Shown one piece after another: positions 8,084-16,634 of a stretch of 51,167 nucleotides of DNA (positions within the stretch are counted from its first letter, which is position 1; the number at the start of each line of letters is the position of its first letter). Origin of the DNA: Bacillus rhizoplanae (GTDB lineage: Bacteria; Bacillota; Bacilli; Bacillales; Bacillaceae_G); the NCBI RefSeq assembly GCF_917563915.1, contig NZ_CAKJTI010000026.1:1-51167 (forward strand), given 5' to 3'. Both the position numbers and the translations under genes were made by a program. The notes below the pieces were generated by a model. It ran no database searches. It had not been told where the DNA came from and worked only from the letters and a program-made list of their open reading frames with translations.

Positions 8084-8132
8084 AACGCTTGTTTGAAGCG
8101 TGTTTATGCGCGCCCTTTGAGGGTATTTTTTT
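8084..8132 (+). terminator. Riboswitch expression platform/terminator
   Basis: ACGCTT-GTTTG-AAGCGT is followed by GCCCTTTGAGGGT and TTTTTTT at about 8109-8132, between the riboswitch-like aptamer and the first gene. This suggests transcriptional control; the last stem is short. Confidence 0.5.
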
Positions 8133-8166
8133 ATGCGATTTTTAGGAAAGGGGAGGAATAAATAGT

Positions 8167-9819
8167 ATGGCAAACATGAAAAAATGGTTATTCATGTCAT
8201 TCATGACGATTGCATTAGTTTTCTTGTCTTTTGCAAATACCGTACATATTGCCTTTGCTGAAGGCAAAACAGCAACGTTAGCAATTGTTGGAGATTCACA
8301 AAAAGGGATTATGCTATGTCCAAAAGAAGTTGCAATTCAAGACGGAGAAACGGCTTATAGTTTACTGCAAAAAGAAATGGGGAGTAAAGTAACGGCAGAA
8401 AACACGAAGTATGGTGTATACGTTAAAGGCATTGATGGATTAATGGCTAGTGAAACGAGCGGTTGGTCTTATGAAGTCAATAACAAATCACCGATGGTTG
8501 GGGCAGATAGCTATAAGCTAGAAGTTGGAGATGTTGTAGCTTATCGTTTTGTTTCAGACTGGAACAATATGAGTCAACAAACTTTGCAGCAAGTATTAGA
8601 TGAACTTGGTACATGTAAGAAACAGCCTGATACAGAAAAACCAGGTACAGGCAAACCTGATGCAACAAAACCGCAAGAACCTACAACAGGTGATGTAACG
8701 AAGAAAGTTGATGGAGCAATTGTAAAAACTGCTCAAAAGATGATGAAAGATGGTATAGATAGTGACTGGGTAGTGATTGGTCTAACTCAATCAGGTCAAG
8801 AAGTTTCTAAAGAGATAAAATCAAACTATTTACAATCATTAGAAGAGCGTATTAAAGAGAAGGAAAACAGATTCTCTTCCACTGAGTTAGCACGTACAAT
8901 TTTAGCAGTTTCAGCGGTAGAAGGTGATCCAACAAATATTGCTAGTAATAACTTAATTTCAAAATTATATAACTTTGAGAAAATAGATTCTATTACGGGA
9001 TATACTTTTAGTTTACTTGCATTAGATACAAAAAAATATGACGTGCCAGCTGATGCGAAATGGAACCGCGATACATTAGTAAATGCAATTTTAAAATCAC
9101 AGCATACAGATGGCGGATGGGCGTATATGGGGAAATTAGAGGAACCAAGTGATGCTGATGTAACTGGCATGGTTTTCTCAGCATTAGCACCATATCAAGA
9201 TCAAGCGGAAGTAAAGCAAGCATTAGATAAAGCGAAGCAATATTTAGCGAGTATACAGACAGATAAAGGTGGATTTACATCCGGCGGTGTAGAAAATGCC
9301 AACAGTGTAGCGGAAGTTGTTCTTGGACTTGCAGCAGCTGGCATAGATCCAACAAGTACTACATATACAAAAAATAATTATAATGCGGTTCAAAATTTAC
9401 TATCTTATCAATTAGAGAATGGTGGATTTAAATGGTTGCCAAACGATACTGAGGAAGATAGTATGGCAACTGAGCAAGCGATGTTAGCGCTTGTTCAGTA
9501 TAAGAACTATTTAAATGGTAAAGGTTCTATTTTCGATTGGACAAACGCTTCAACACCAACCAATGAAGGGAATAACTCAACGGAAGAGCCGAAACAACCA
9601 ACTGGTGATGAGCAATCTGTAACAGAGGAACCTCAAAAACAAGCGGATAAACAGTCAATTGTAGCTGCAGAAGATCAAGCTGAACAAAAGGAAGCGAAAG
9701 TAGAAAAACATAGTTTACCAGAAACAGGTATGTCTCGATTAAATACTGCTATGCCAGCTGCATTTGGCGTACTGTGCATTGGCGCTGCATATGTATTATG
9801 GAGAAGAAAAGCGGCTTGA
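8167..9819 (+). CDS. LPXTG-anchored DUF4430 plus alpha/alpha-barrel protein (transcobalamin-like)
   Basis: This 550-residue surface protein has a signal peptide cleaved near AFA-E (about residue 32). A DUF4430 domain spans about residues 36-130, with YGVYVKGIDGL and SGWSYEVNN. A Pro/Lys/Thr linker follows, then a helical repeat domain of the prenyltransferase/squalene-cyclase type (about residues 175-455), with repeats such as DGGWAYMG, KGGFTSGG and NGGFKWLP. It ends with LPETG, a hydrophobic segment and RRK, so sortase should attach it to peptidoglycan. DUF4430 and an alpha/alpha barrel are the two domains of animal transcobalamin and intrinsic factor, here in reversed order. Together with the leader and ECF genes, this suggests cobalamin capture; the ligand is inferred. 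Confidence 0.85.
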   Translation: MANMKKWLFMSFMTIALVFLSFANTVHIAFAEGKTATLAIVGDSQKGIMLCPKEVAIQDGETAYSLLQKEMGSKVTAENTKYGVYVKGIDGLMASETSGWSYEVNNKSPMVGADSYKLEVGDVVAYRFVSDWNNMSQQTLQQVLDELGTCKKQPDTEKPGTGKPDATKPQEPTTGDVTKKVDGAIVKTAQKMMKDGIDSDWVVIGLTQSGQEVSKEIKSNYLQSLEERIKEKENRFSSTELARTILAVSAVEGDPTNIASNNLISKLYNFEKIDSITGYTFSLLALDTKKYDVPADAKWNRDTLVNAILKSQHTDGGWAYMGKLEEPSDADVTGMVFSALAPYQDQAEVKQALDKAKQYLASIQTDKGGFTSGGVENANSVAEVVLGLAAAGIDPTSTTYTKNNYNAVQNLLSYQLENGGFKWLPNDTEEDSMATEQAMLALVQYKNYLNGKGSIFDWTNASTPTNEGNNSTEEPKQPTGDEQSVTEEPQKQADKQSIVAAEDQAEQKEAKVEKHSLPETGMSRLNTAMPAAFGVLCIGAAYVLWRRKAA

Positions 9820-9820
9820 C

Positions 9821-9852
9821 AAAATTAGGAGCAAATATTTGCTCCTAATTTT
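9821..9852 (+). terminator. Intra-operon hairpin after the LPXTG gene
   Basis: AAAATTAGGAGCAAAT and ATTTGCTCCTAATTTT form a perfect 16-bp palindrome ending in T residues. It lies between the anchored protein and the lipoprotein and may lower expression of downstream genes or protect the upstream mRNA. Confidence 0.7.
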
Positions 9853-9874
9853 ATTGCGAAAGGTGTGAGAAATT

Positions 9875-10648
9875 ATGAAAATGCTGAAATGGCTTGTGTT
9901 GTTTGTTTTCTCATTTAGTTTAATCACTGGGTGTAGTCAAAATGAGGTAAAGACAGATAAAAAGACAGACGCAAAACAAACAGAGCAAAAAGATGAAAAG
10001 AAACAGGAACAGCAAACTTCAGAAGAACAGAAACAAGAACAGAAACAAGAAGAGAAATCTCAAGAAGAAAAAGCTGCAGATTCAAAATCTATCGAACAGA
10101 ATCCAGCACAAAAACAAAATATAGAACAATCACAAAATCAAGAGCAAAAAGTACAGTCTCAAGAAAAATCCAAAGTTGTAAATGAGCCAAAAGAAACGCC
10201 GAAGCAGGAAAATACACAACAAACATCTGAAAACCAACAGTCGGCACAGGTTCATTCTGAAGGGACTCCTTCACCAATAACCCCTGCTCCAGAGGCAAAA
10301 TCGGAACCGAAACAAGAGGTAAAGACGGTTACGTTATCAGTACGTGATGATCAAAGCACGATTTTAGGGGGAACGGAAGTAGAACTTCAAGATGGAGATA
10401 CAGTTTTTAAAGTATTGGCTCGTACAATGAAGCAAAAAGGGATTCAAATGGAAGCTAGTGGATCTGGAAGTAGTGTATATGTTCGCGGGATAAATAACTT
10501 ATATGAAAAAGATAAAGGCGACCTAAGTGGTTGGATGTATAGTGTAAATGGAGTTAATGCCAATATAAGTGCAGGCAAGTATAAAGTGAAACAAGGAGAT
10601 AAAATTGAATGGTTTTATGCGTTAGATTATAGGAAGGGAAATCGGTAA
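9875..10648 (+). CDS. DUF4430 lipoprotein
   Basis: This is a 257-residue membrane-tethered protein. The lipobox LITGC puts the lipid-modified cysteine near residue 20. A long Q/E/K-rich linker (about 25-145) would span the inner wall. The C-terminal DUF4430 domain (about 150-257) shares VYVRGINNL and SGWMYSVNG with the same domain of the upstream anchored protein. It probably acts as the membrane-proximal ligand receptor that passes substrate to the ECF transporter encoded next. The gene lies 55 bp after the LPXTG gene, beyond a hairpin, and 6 bp before ecfT. Confidence 0.85.
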   Translation: MKMLKWLVLFVFSFSLITGCSQNEVKTDKKTDAKQTEQKDEKKQEQQTSEEQKQEQKQEEKSQEEKAADSKSIEQNPAQKQNIEQSQNQEQKVQSQEKSKVVNEPKETPKQENTQQTSENQQSAQVHSEGTPSPITPAPEAKSEPKQEVKTVTLSVRDDQSTILGGTEVELQDGDTVFKVLARTMKQKGIQMEASGSGSSVYVRGINNLYEKDKGDLSGWMYSVNGVNANISAGKYKVKQGDKIEWFYALDYRKGNR

Positions 10649-10654
10649 CAAGTA

Positions 10655-11533
10655 ATGAGATTAGCATTTTCTTCTATGCATCCGCTCGTCAATTTTCTGT
10701 ATTATGTAGGGGTGATTATACTATGTATGGTATGTCTTCACCCTGTTTTTTTAATTGGTGCAATTTGTATGATTCTTATATTAAATATCATACAAGGTAA
10801 TGGAGAAAAAATGAAAAAAATGTTACCAAGTTCACTTTTTTTCGCTCTTATTATTACAATTATAAACCCGTTATTAACACACCGAGGCAGTACAATTTTA
10901 TTTTATATAGGTTATAATCCGATTACATTAGAAGCAGTGACATATGGATACACAATGGCGTTATCATTGTTTGCGATTTTGTTTACGTTTGCTTCTTATA
11001 ATGAAATGATATCAAGTCATAAGTTTTTATATTTATTTTCTCGTATTTCTCCGAAAGTAGCATTGCTTACAATGATTACAGTTCGCTTTGTACCTTTATT
11101 TATGAGACGTCTCACTCATATTACACTTGTGCAAAAGACAAAAGGAGTTCGAGTGGATGCGGGTTCTCTGAAAGAAAGAGCACAGAACGGCATGAAGCTT
11201 TTGCAAGTATTATTAGTTTGTTCATTAGAAGAAGCACTTCAAACCGCTGATTCTATGCAGGCACGCGGATTTGGAGTGACAAAACGAAGTACATATATTC
11301 GATACCGTATGGAACATAGAGATTGGCTTGTCCTTACTTTGTTAGTAATTTTATTTGTATATTGCTTTTGCGGAGTAAGTAAAGGATATGGTGTTTTAAC
11401 GATTTATCCAAAAGTAGAATCACTCCTTTTGCAACAAAATGATCTGTTTTTGTTTATTCCATTTCTTATGTATATAAGTCTACCAATTTTAGTAGAAGGG
11501 AGGGAGTGGTTATGGTGGCGCATGCAGAAATAA
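10655..11533 (+). CDS. ecfT: ECF transporter transmembrane subunit EcfT
   Basis: This 292-residue membrane protein is the energy-coupling T subunit that joins the ATPases to the substrate-binding S component. About six hydrophobic segments surround a cytoplasmic helical region. The coupling motif MQARGFG, the EcfT A-R-G signature, follows the helix KGVRVDAGSLKERAQNG (about residues 165-215). Its 3' end overlaps the ATPase gene by about 20 bp. The fused ATPase and a single S gene next to it indicate a dedicated (group I) ECF importer rather than a shared one. Confidence 0.9.
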   Translation: MRLAFSSMHPLVNFLYYVGVIILCMVCLHPVFLIGAICMILILNIIQGNGEKMKKMLPSSLFFALIITIINPLLTHRGSTILFYIGYNPITLEAVTYGYTMALSLFAILFTFASYNEMISSHKFLYLFSRISPKVALLTMITVRFVPLFMRRLTHITLVQKTKGVRVDAGSLKERAQNGMKLLQVLLVCSLEEALQTADSMQARGFGVTKRSTYIRYRMEHRDWLVLTLLVILFVYCFCGVSKGYGVLTIYPKVESLLLQQNDLFLFIPFLMYISLPILVEGREWLWWRMQK

Positions 11534-13164
11534 AACAGCTTTCATTTACATATTCAGACGAGGAGTCTGCCGCTTTATGTAATGTATCTTTATCTGTTTC
11601 CCATGGAGAATTTGTCGTGTTAGCAGGACGTTCTGGTTGCGGCAAGACGACGTTATTAAAACATTTCAAAAAAGAACTTCTCCCAATTGGAATGAGAGAA
11701 GGCAGCATGTATTATGATGGAGAATCTTTACATACAATACCAGATTTATTATCGGCTCAAGAAATCGGCATGGTATTCCAAAACCCAGAGAATCAGCTTG
11801 TGATGGATACTGTTATTCAAGAGCTTGCATTTTCTCTTGAGAATGTCGGCTATGAAACAACTGTCATTCAAAAAAGAATTGCTGAATTAATCAGTTTTTT
11901 AGGATTTCAAGATATGTTACATCAATCTGTACATACGTTATCTGGAGGACAAAAGCAGCTTGTAAATTTAGCTGCTGTACTTGTTTTACAGCCTAAATTG
12001 TTGCTATTAGATGAACCGACAGCACAGCTAGATCCAATTGCAGCAAAAGATTTTTTAGGGTTATTGAAACGAATTCATGAAGAATTAGGAATTACAATCA
12101 TTATGAGTGAACATCGTTTAGACGAAGTGGTTCCTCTGGCAGACCGAATCGTTTTTATGGATGAAGGTACAATTGTTTATGATGGAAACCCAAGTGAAGT
12201 AATTCTAGAAATGTGGAAAGTAGAAGAGTTCCGACCATATATTCCGCAAATTCCACGTTTGTTTTTAGAATGGAAGGCTGAACAAGTTCCATTTACAGTG
12301 CGTGATGCACAGAAACAAATTCGCCCTATTTTAAATGAAATTCAGTATGATATACCATCGCAGCATACAGAAAAGGTATATGTATTATTACAAGCAAAAC
12401 ACGTTTCATTTCAATATGAAAAGCATGGATCGTTTATTTTACAGGATTTGATGTTGGCGGTTAAACAGGGACAATGGACAGCACTTGTTGGGAAAAATGG
12501 TACTGGAAAATCAACTTTATTAACGCTTTTAGCAGGGCTGCAAAAATGTCGCAGAGGAAAAGTCATTTGGGAAGGTAAGTTAATTCATAAAACAGAAGTA
12601 ACAGAGCGCTTTAAGAAAATCGGTTATGTATCGCAGCACCCTTACTATCATTTTACACATGATACTGTTTGGGACGAACTTTTTAGCCGTGCGCAAGAAT
12701 TATATAAAAAAGAAGCGAATGAAAAAGTAGAAGAAATGCTTCGGAAGTTTTCACTCTTGCATATTCGTAATCGCCATCCGCATGATTGTAGCGGCGGAGA
12801 ACAGCAATTAATCGCTCTTTGTACAGTGTTATTATCAAAGCCGAATCTATTATTATTAGATGAACCTACAAAGGGACTAGACCCAGGAAAGAAAGAACAG
12901 CTTGGCGAGTTATTTCAGCAATTACAAAAAGAAGGAACGACGATTGTTATGGCGACGCATGATATTGAGTTTGCAGCAAAATATGTGGATAACTGTATCA
13001 TGTTATTTGATGGGAAAATTATTATGGAAGACACACCGGCCCGCTTTTTTAGTGAGAACTTTTTTTATACAACGTCTGTTAATCGTTTTATTCGTAAACA
13101 ACTGCCGTATGCTTTAACATGGGAGGATGTGTTTGAGGCGTGTCCAAAAGATATGCTGGTATAG
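11512..13164 (+). CDS. ecfA: Fused ECF ATPase (EcfA-EcfA')
   Basis: One 550-residue protein carries two ABC ATPase domains that normally form the EcfA/EcfA' pair. The first domain has GRSGCGKT (residues 39-46), LSGGQKQLV and LLLLDEPTAQLD. The second, from about residue 295, has GKNGTGKST, a slightly divergent CSGGEQQLI, and LLLLDEPTKGLD. It powers uptake through EcfT and the S protein. I prefer the ATG at 11512, after GGGAGGG; an in-frame GTG lies at 11506. The end overlaps the next start by 25 bp. Confidence 0.92.
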   Translation: MVAHAEIKQLSFTYSDEESAALCNVSLSVSHGEFVVLAGRSGCGKTTLLKHFKKELLPIGMREGSMYYDGESLHTIPDLLSAQEIGMVFQNPENQLVMDTVIQELAFSLENVGYETTVIQKRIAELISFLGFQDMLHQSVHTLSGGQKQLVNLAAVLVLQPKLLLLDEPTAQLDPIAAKDFLGLLKRIHEELGITIIMSEHRLDEVVPLADRIVFMDEGTIVYDGNPSEVILEMWKVEEFRPYIPQIPRLFLEWKAEQVPFTVRDAQKQIRPILNEIQYDIPSQHTEKVYVLLQAKHVSFQYEKHGSFILQDLMLAVKQGQWTALVGKNGTGKSTLLTLLAGLQKCRRGKVIWEGKLIHKTEVTERFKKIGYVSQHPYYHFTHDTVWDELFSRAQELYKKEANEKVEEMLRKFSLLHIRNRHPHDCSGGEQQLIALCTVLLSKPNLLLLDEPTKGLDPGKKEQLGELFQQLQKEGTTIVMATHDIEFAAKYVDNCIMLFDGKIIMEDTPARFFSENFFYTTSVNRFIRKQLPYALTWEDVFEACPKDMLV

Positions 13165-13826
13165 TTGTAGTCGTTTTTATAGTGTTGATTAGTACACTTT
13201 TATTTACGTCGTTTGTGACGGATCAATATTATATATGGTGCAGTCTTTTCTTTTTAATTGTGATTATGTTGCCATTTTATGTACGTTTCGAGAAAAAAGC
13301 TTTTGTTTCGCGTGAAATTGTGATTGTAGCTGTCCTAGCGGCAATTGCTGCAATTAGTCGCGTTCCATTTTCCATCATTCCGAGTGTACAACCAACTTCG
13401 TTTGTTATTATTGTATCAGCAATTGTATTTGGTAGTGAAACGGGTTTTCTTATCGGTGCAACAGCTGCGTTAGTTTCTAATATATTCCTAGGACAAGGAC
13501 CTTGGACCCCGTGGCAAATGTTTTGCTGGGGTATGATGGGTTTTTCAGCAGGGCTGCTGCGTCATACGTGGATGATGAAAATGTTATGGGGAAGAGTTCT
13601 CTTTGGATTTATAGCAGGATTTGCTTTTAACTGGATTATGAATTTATGGTTTCTTATTGGCTTTTTGAAAGAACTGACATGGGATACTTTTATAAAAGCA
13701 TACATTACAAGTTTTTATTTTGATCTTGCACATGCACTTTCCAATGTATTTTTTCTTTGGGTGTTTAGCACATCTTGGATTAAAATATTGGCACGCTTTA
13801 AGAAGAAGTACGGTATATTAGAATAA
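13140..13826 (+). CDS. ECF transporter S component (probable cobalamin specificity)
   Basis: A 228-residue integral membrane protein with about six to seven hydrophobic segments. It has the S-component features AAIAAISRVPFSIIPSVQP and SAIVFGSETGFLIGATAALVSN, followed by LGQGPWTPWQMFCWG, common in vitamin-binding S proteins. It should be the membrane receptor of this importer. The start is a GTG inside the end of the ATPase gene, 13 bp after GGGAGG, so translation is coupled. Cobalamin as substrate is inferred from the leader and the DUF4430 proteins, not from this sequence alone. Confidence 0.8.
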   Translation: MSKRYAGIVVVVFIVLISTLLFTSFVTDQYYIWCSLFFLIVIMLPFYVRFEKKAFVSREIVIVAVLAAIAAISRVPFSIIPSVQPTSFVIIVSAIVFGSETGFLIGATAALVSNIFLGQGPWTPWQMFCWGMMGFSAGLLRHTWMMKMLWGRVLFGFIAGFAFNWIMNLWFLIGFLKELTWDTFIKAYITSFYFDLAHALSNVFFLWVFSTSWIKILARFKKKYGILE

Positions 13827-13930
13827 AGAAATGTAATGTACGTTTTCTCAAGTAAATAGGGAATAAGTTTTTCTTATAAGACATAAATATATACTGTAGG
13901 ATCGCGACTTACATATTCGTTCGCCTTTTG

Positions 13931-13966
13931 AGACACTTCTTACATCTTGTAAGGGTGTCTTTTTTA
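13931..13966 (+). terminator. Terminator of the ECF operon
   Basis: AGACACTTCTTACA pairs with TGTAAGGGTGTCT and is followed by TTTTTTATTTAT. The first tnpB element begins in the distal part of this T tract. Confidence 0.75.
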
Positions 13967-14135
13967 TTTATCGAAAAATTGGCAAGAAAACTCCATCTTC
14001 AAAACGTGTAGGGCATAGCCCAGTTTAAGGTGGAGATGAATTGCCATCGCATTTGTAAAAATATTTTCGTAGCATGGCGAATGTATGTTCCTTTTGACTA
14101 CTTTGTAGTATCATGAAGGAAAGAAGGAGGTGAAC

Positions 14136-15590
14136 ATGATGACAAAAGAAAAAGAATATGCAACCTATCAAATTTGGATCAAGAAAGGTCATAAATTGCA
14201 CGTCTACTTCATGGAAATGTGTCAAAATGCAAAAAATCTCTACAATACAACAAACTTCTACATTCGCCAAGTGTATACGGCTTTACGTACAGAGAAAACT
14301 TTACAGCCCCTTCAACAAAAAGTTCTCCATACATTACAAACACATATTGAAACCATGAATGAAAATCAACTTCATGCGTATCAAAAACGTGTACAAAAAC
14401 AAAAAGAAAAACCTGTTAAAGAACAGAAAGACATAAAATGTAACTTGTTTACATTCCCGACAAAAGAGAAATCTTTTCTATCCTATAATTTTCTAGATTG
14501 TTTGTTTAAAACAATGAAACAACAAGATTATATGAATTTGCCATCGCAAACGAATCAAGCAGTTATGAAGAAGTTATATCAAAATTGGAAATCATTCTTT
14601 GCATCCATTGAGGCATACAAGAAACATCCTTCCACTTTTACTGGCAAACCTCACATTCCCAAATATATCAAATCATCTATGAAAGAAATTGTATTCACCA
14701 ATCAAGTGTGTAAACTCCAAGATAAATACATTCGTTTTCCAAAAACAAGCATAAAATTAAATATTGGTAAATTGTTCGGATATATCGAAAATCTGAAAGA
14801 GGTACGTGTTTCTCCTGCTTACGGGAAGTTTAAAGTGGAAATTGTGACAGAACAATCTGAGCCAGTACCTGAGTATGTCGACAATAATCGCTATATGAGT
14901 GTTGATTTAGGAATCAATAACATTGCAACTATCACAACGAATACAGGGGCCATTCCTGTGTTGGTAAAGGGCAATGTGATTAAAAGCATTAATCAATATT
15001 ACAACAAGCAAAGGGCTTATTTACTGGGTATTCTTCGTCATGGAAAAGAACCAAAAGAAGGACCACATACATCAAACCGCTTAGAGAGGCTTCATGAGAA
15101 GCGGTTTCTTAAGATAAAAGATTTCTTTCACAAAATCAGTTACCACATTGTTTATTTCGCAGTTCAACATGAGATCTCTATGATTGTGATTGGGAAAAAT
15201 ACATCATGGAAACAAAACAGTGAGATGGGAAAACGACAGAATCAATTGTTCTGCCATATCCCACACAATCTCCTCATTGAAATGATCATCTATAAAGCAA
15301 AACGAAAAGGCATTCCTGTACAAGTCGTAGAAGAATCGTATACAAGCAAGGCATCCTTTCTAGACAATGATGCGATCCCCACTTACGGTGAGGAAGACAT
15401 TCCTGTATTCAGTGGAAAACGTATCAAACGTGGCTTGTATCGTACGAAAGAGAATAAACTACTGAACGCAGATGTGAATGCTTCCTATAACATCTTAAAA
15501 AAAGCAGTTCCAAAGGCGTTTGCCGATGGAATAGAGGGGTTGTGCCATCTGGCAGCTGTGTCAACTCCACTCGTGTTAAGCATCTCTTGA
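14136..15590 (+). CDS. tnpB: TnpB RNA-guided nuclease, variant without zinc ribbon
   Basis: This 484-residue protein is the OrfB/TnpB product of the element; TnpB proteins cut DNA guided by an RNA made from the element's right end. RuvC-I is MSVDLGINN (Asp about 257) and RuvC-III is LNADVNASYN (Asp about 446). At the RuvC-II position, where a VLEDL-like glutamate is expected, it reads IVIGKNTSWKQ with glycine. A conserved VVEESYTSKASF lies about 45 residues later. The CxxC zinc ribbon normally found before RuvC-III is absent. I chose the ATG at 14136, after AAGGAGG; a GTG at 14130 and an ATG at 14139 are alternatives. Confidence 0.88.
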   Translation: MMTKEKEYATYQIWIKKGHKLHVYFMEMCQNAKNLYNTTNFYIRQVYTALRTEKTLQPLQQKVLHTLQTHIETMNENQLHAYQKRVQKQKEKPVKEQKDIKCNLFTFPTKEKSFLSYNFLDCLFKTMKQQDYMNLPSQTNQAVMKKLYQNWKSFFASIEAYKKHPSTFTGKPHIPKYIKSSMKEIVFTNQVCKLQDKYIRFPKTSIKLNIGKLFGYIENLKEVRVSPAYGKFKVEIVTEQSEPVPEYVDNNRYMSVDLGINNIATITTNTGAIPVLVKGNVIKSINQYYNKQRAYLLGILRHGKEPKEGPHTSNRLERLHEKRFLKIKDFFHKISYHIVYFAVQHEISMIVIGKNTSWKQNSEMGKRQNQLFCHIPHNLLIEMIIYKAKRKGIPVQVVEESYTSKASFLDNDAIPTYGEEDIPVFSGKRIKRGLYRTKENKLLNADVNASYNILKKAVPKAFADGIEGLCHLAAVSTPLVLSIS

Positions 15591-15652
15591 GGGTGATACA
15601 CGAGAAACCCCCACTTCAAGATCCGAAGGAGATAAGTGGCGGGAGTTTTCAT
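15480..15652 (+). ncRNA. Predicted omega-RNA region of tnpB copy 1
   Basis: The 3' end of tnpB through the right end is nearly identical in both copies and holds the CCCCCACTT...AAGTGGCGGG hairpin. In TnpB systems the guide is the host sequence immediately after the right end, here GAGTTAAGTGCATTTC from 15653. The 5' limit is approximate. Confidence 0.5.
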
Positions 15653-15997
15653 GAGTTAAGTGCATTTCTAATTAACTATTTAGGAATTAGAATTCAATTC
15701 ATACTTTGTTTCTCATACTATGGTATTACATTCATAGATAGAAAGATGATACAACAGATGGATGTTGTAATAAGGATATCTCTATATACTGTTAGTGATA
15801 AAGAGAGTGATATTACAGATTTTTCCCTTTTGTATATAAATTCCCTATCGTAAAATTGAGAGAAAACAAGGGGGGGAGATGAGTGATAACTGTTGGCTTG
15901 GCACAGGCAATGGCTGCAACTAATTAACGCATGGGGGAAAATGCTCATTGACAGCAGTTAGAATTTATTGCATTAGTACGAAGAAGGGATGTAAAAC
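15653..15997. other. Intergenic stretch with no intact gene
   Basis: 345 bp between the first tnpB element and the VOC gene. From about 15882 a frame reads LAQAMAATN-stop-RMGENAH-stop-QQLEFIALVRRRD, which looks like protein sequence broken by two stops, so it may be a decayed gene fragment. I cannot assign a family. Confidence 0.3.
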
Positions 15998-16462
15998 ATG
16001 ATAAAGAGTATATATGAAACACATTTGCATGTAAGAGATTTAGAGAGAGCAATTGATTTTTATCAAAATAAACTTGGATTAAAGCTAGCAAGAAAATCAC
16101 CCGAAAGGAAAGTAGCCTTTTTTTGGGTAGGAGAAGTTAGACAACAAATGCTGGGATTATGGGAAGTGCCAACTGATGCTTCTATTCAGCTCAATCATTT
16201 CGCTTTTGAGGTAGAATTGAATTTCTTAATGCAGTCCAAAATATGGCTTGAAGAGAGAGGAATAGAAGTAATCGGAAGCCAAGGAAAAGGGAATCAAGAA
16301 CCTATTGTCCAAAGCTGGATGCCGGCAGCAAGTGTTTATTTTCTCGATTATGATGGAAATAAGCTGGAGTTTATTTCTTTATTATCTGATGAACCAAATG
16401 AACTTGGATATGTACCATACTTAAGTGAATGGGAAAAAGAAATGGTTATTAGAAACGTTTAG
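15998..16462 (+). CDS. VOC (glyoxalase/bleomycin resistance) family protein
   Basis: This 154-residue protein has the paired beta-alpha-beta-beta-beta units of the vicinal oxygen chelate superfamily. Likely metal ligands are the histidine in YETHLHV near the start, the histidine in QLNHFAFEV (about residue 68), and the glutamate in NKLEFIS (about residue 128). The family includes glyoxalase I, dioxygenases and thiol transferases such as FosB. Nothing here fixes the substrate. AAGGGA precedes the ATG. It appears monocistronic. Confidence 0.85.
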   Translation: MIKSIYETHLHVRDLERAIDFYQNKLGLKLARKSPERKVAFFWVGEVRQQMLGLWEVPTDASIQLNHFAFEVELNFLMQSKIWLEERGIEVIGSQGKGNQEPIVQSWMPAASVYFLDYDGNKLEFISLLSDEPNELGYVPYLSEWEKEMVIRNV

Positions 16463-16603
16463 AAACAAAATTCTAATGGTGTAGAATGTGAAAATGTGGA
16501 GATGTACGGTGTGTGTTGTGAATGAATTCTTTAATTTTCAAAATGTTTAATTATAGACAAAATTTCCTCGGAAACAGCAGGATTGATTATATATAATAAA
16601 CAT

Positions 16604-16618
16604 TGAGAATCATTTTCG
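16604..16618 (+). promoter_or_regulatory. Fur-box candidate upstream of the YwiC-like gene
   Basis: TGAGAATCATTTTCG matches the 7-1-7 Fur consensus TGATAATNATTATCA at 12 of 15 positions (two substitutions in the arms and one at the end). It lies just downstream of a TATAAT-like sequence and 17 bp before the start codon. Confidence 0.45.
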
Positions 16619-16634
16619 AAGTTGAGGTGTCTAT

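Larger units (their letters stand above)
13972..15652 (+). mobile_element. IS605-type tnpB-only element, copy 1
   Basis: Boundaries come from comparison with copy 2. Homology begins just after TTTAT (13967-13971) and ends with GGGAGTTTTCAT. Near the left end CTCCATCTT/AAGGTGGAG can pair around GGGC-AT-AGCCC. Near the right end CCCCCACTT pairs with AAGTGGCGGG. Such subterminal hairpins and a TTTAT-type left flank fit IS605-family elements. No Y1 transposase (tnpA) is present, so it cannot move without one in trans. Confidence 0.8.

Noticed and set aside
15542-15853. 103-residue frame after tnpB copy 1
   Set aside because: It lies in the right end/omega-RNA of the element and its flank. No binding site, and a similar frame appears after copy 2 only because the element is repeated.
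15882-15930. Short ATG frame of 14 codons before the VOC gene
   Set aside because: The binding site is fused to the ATG and there is no following attenuator. A broken coding relic in another frame fits better.
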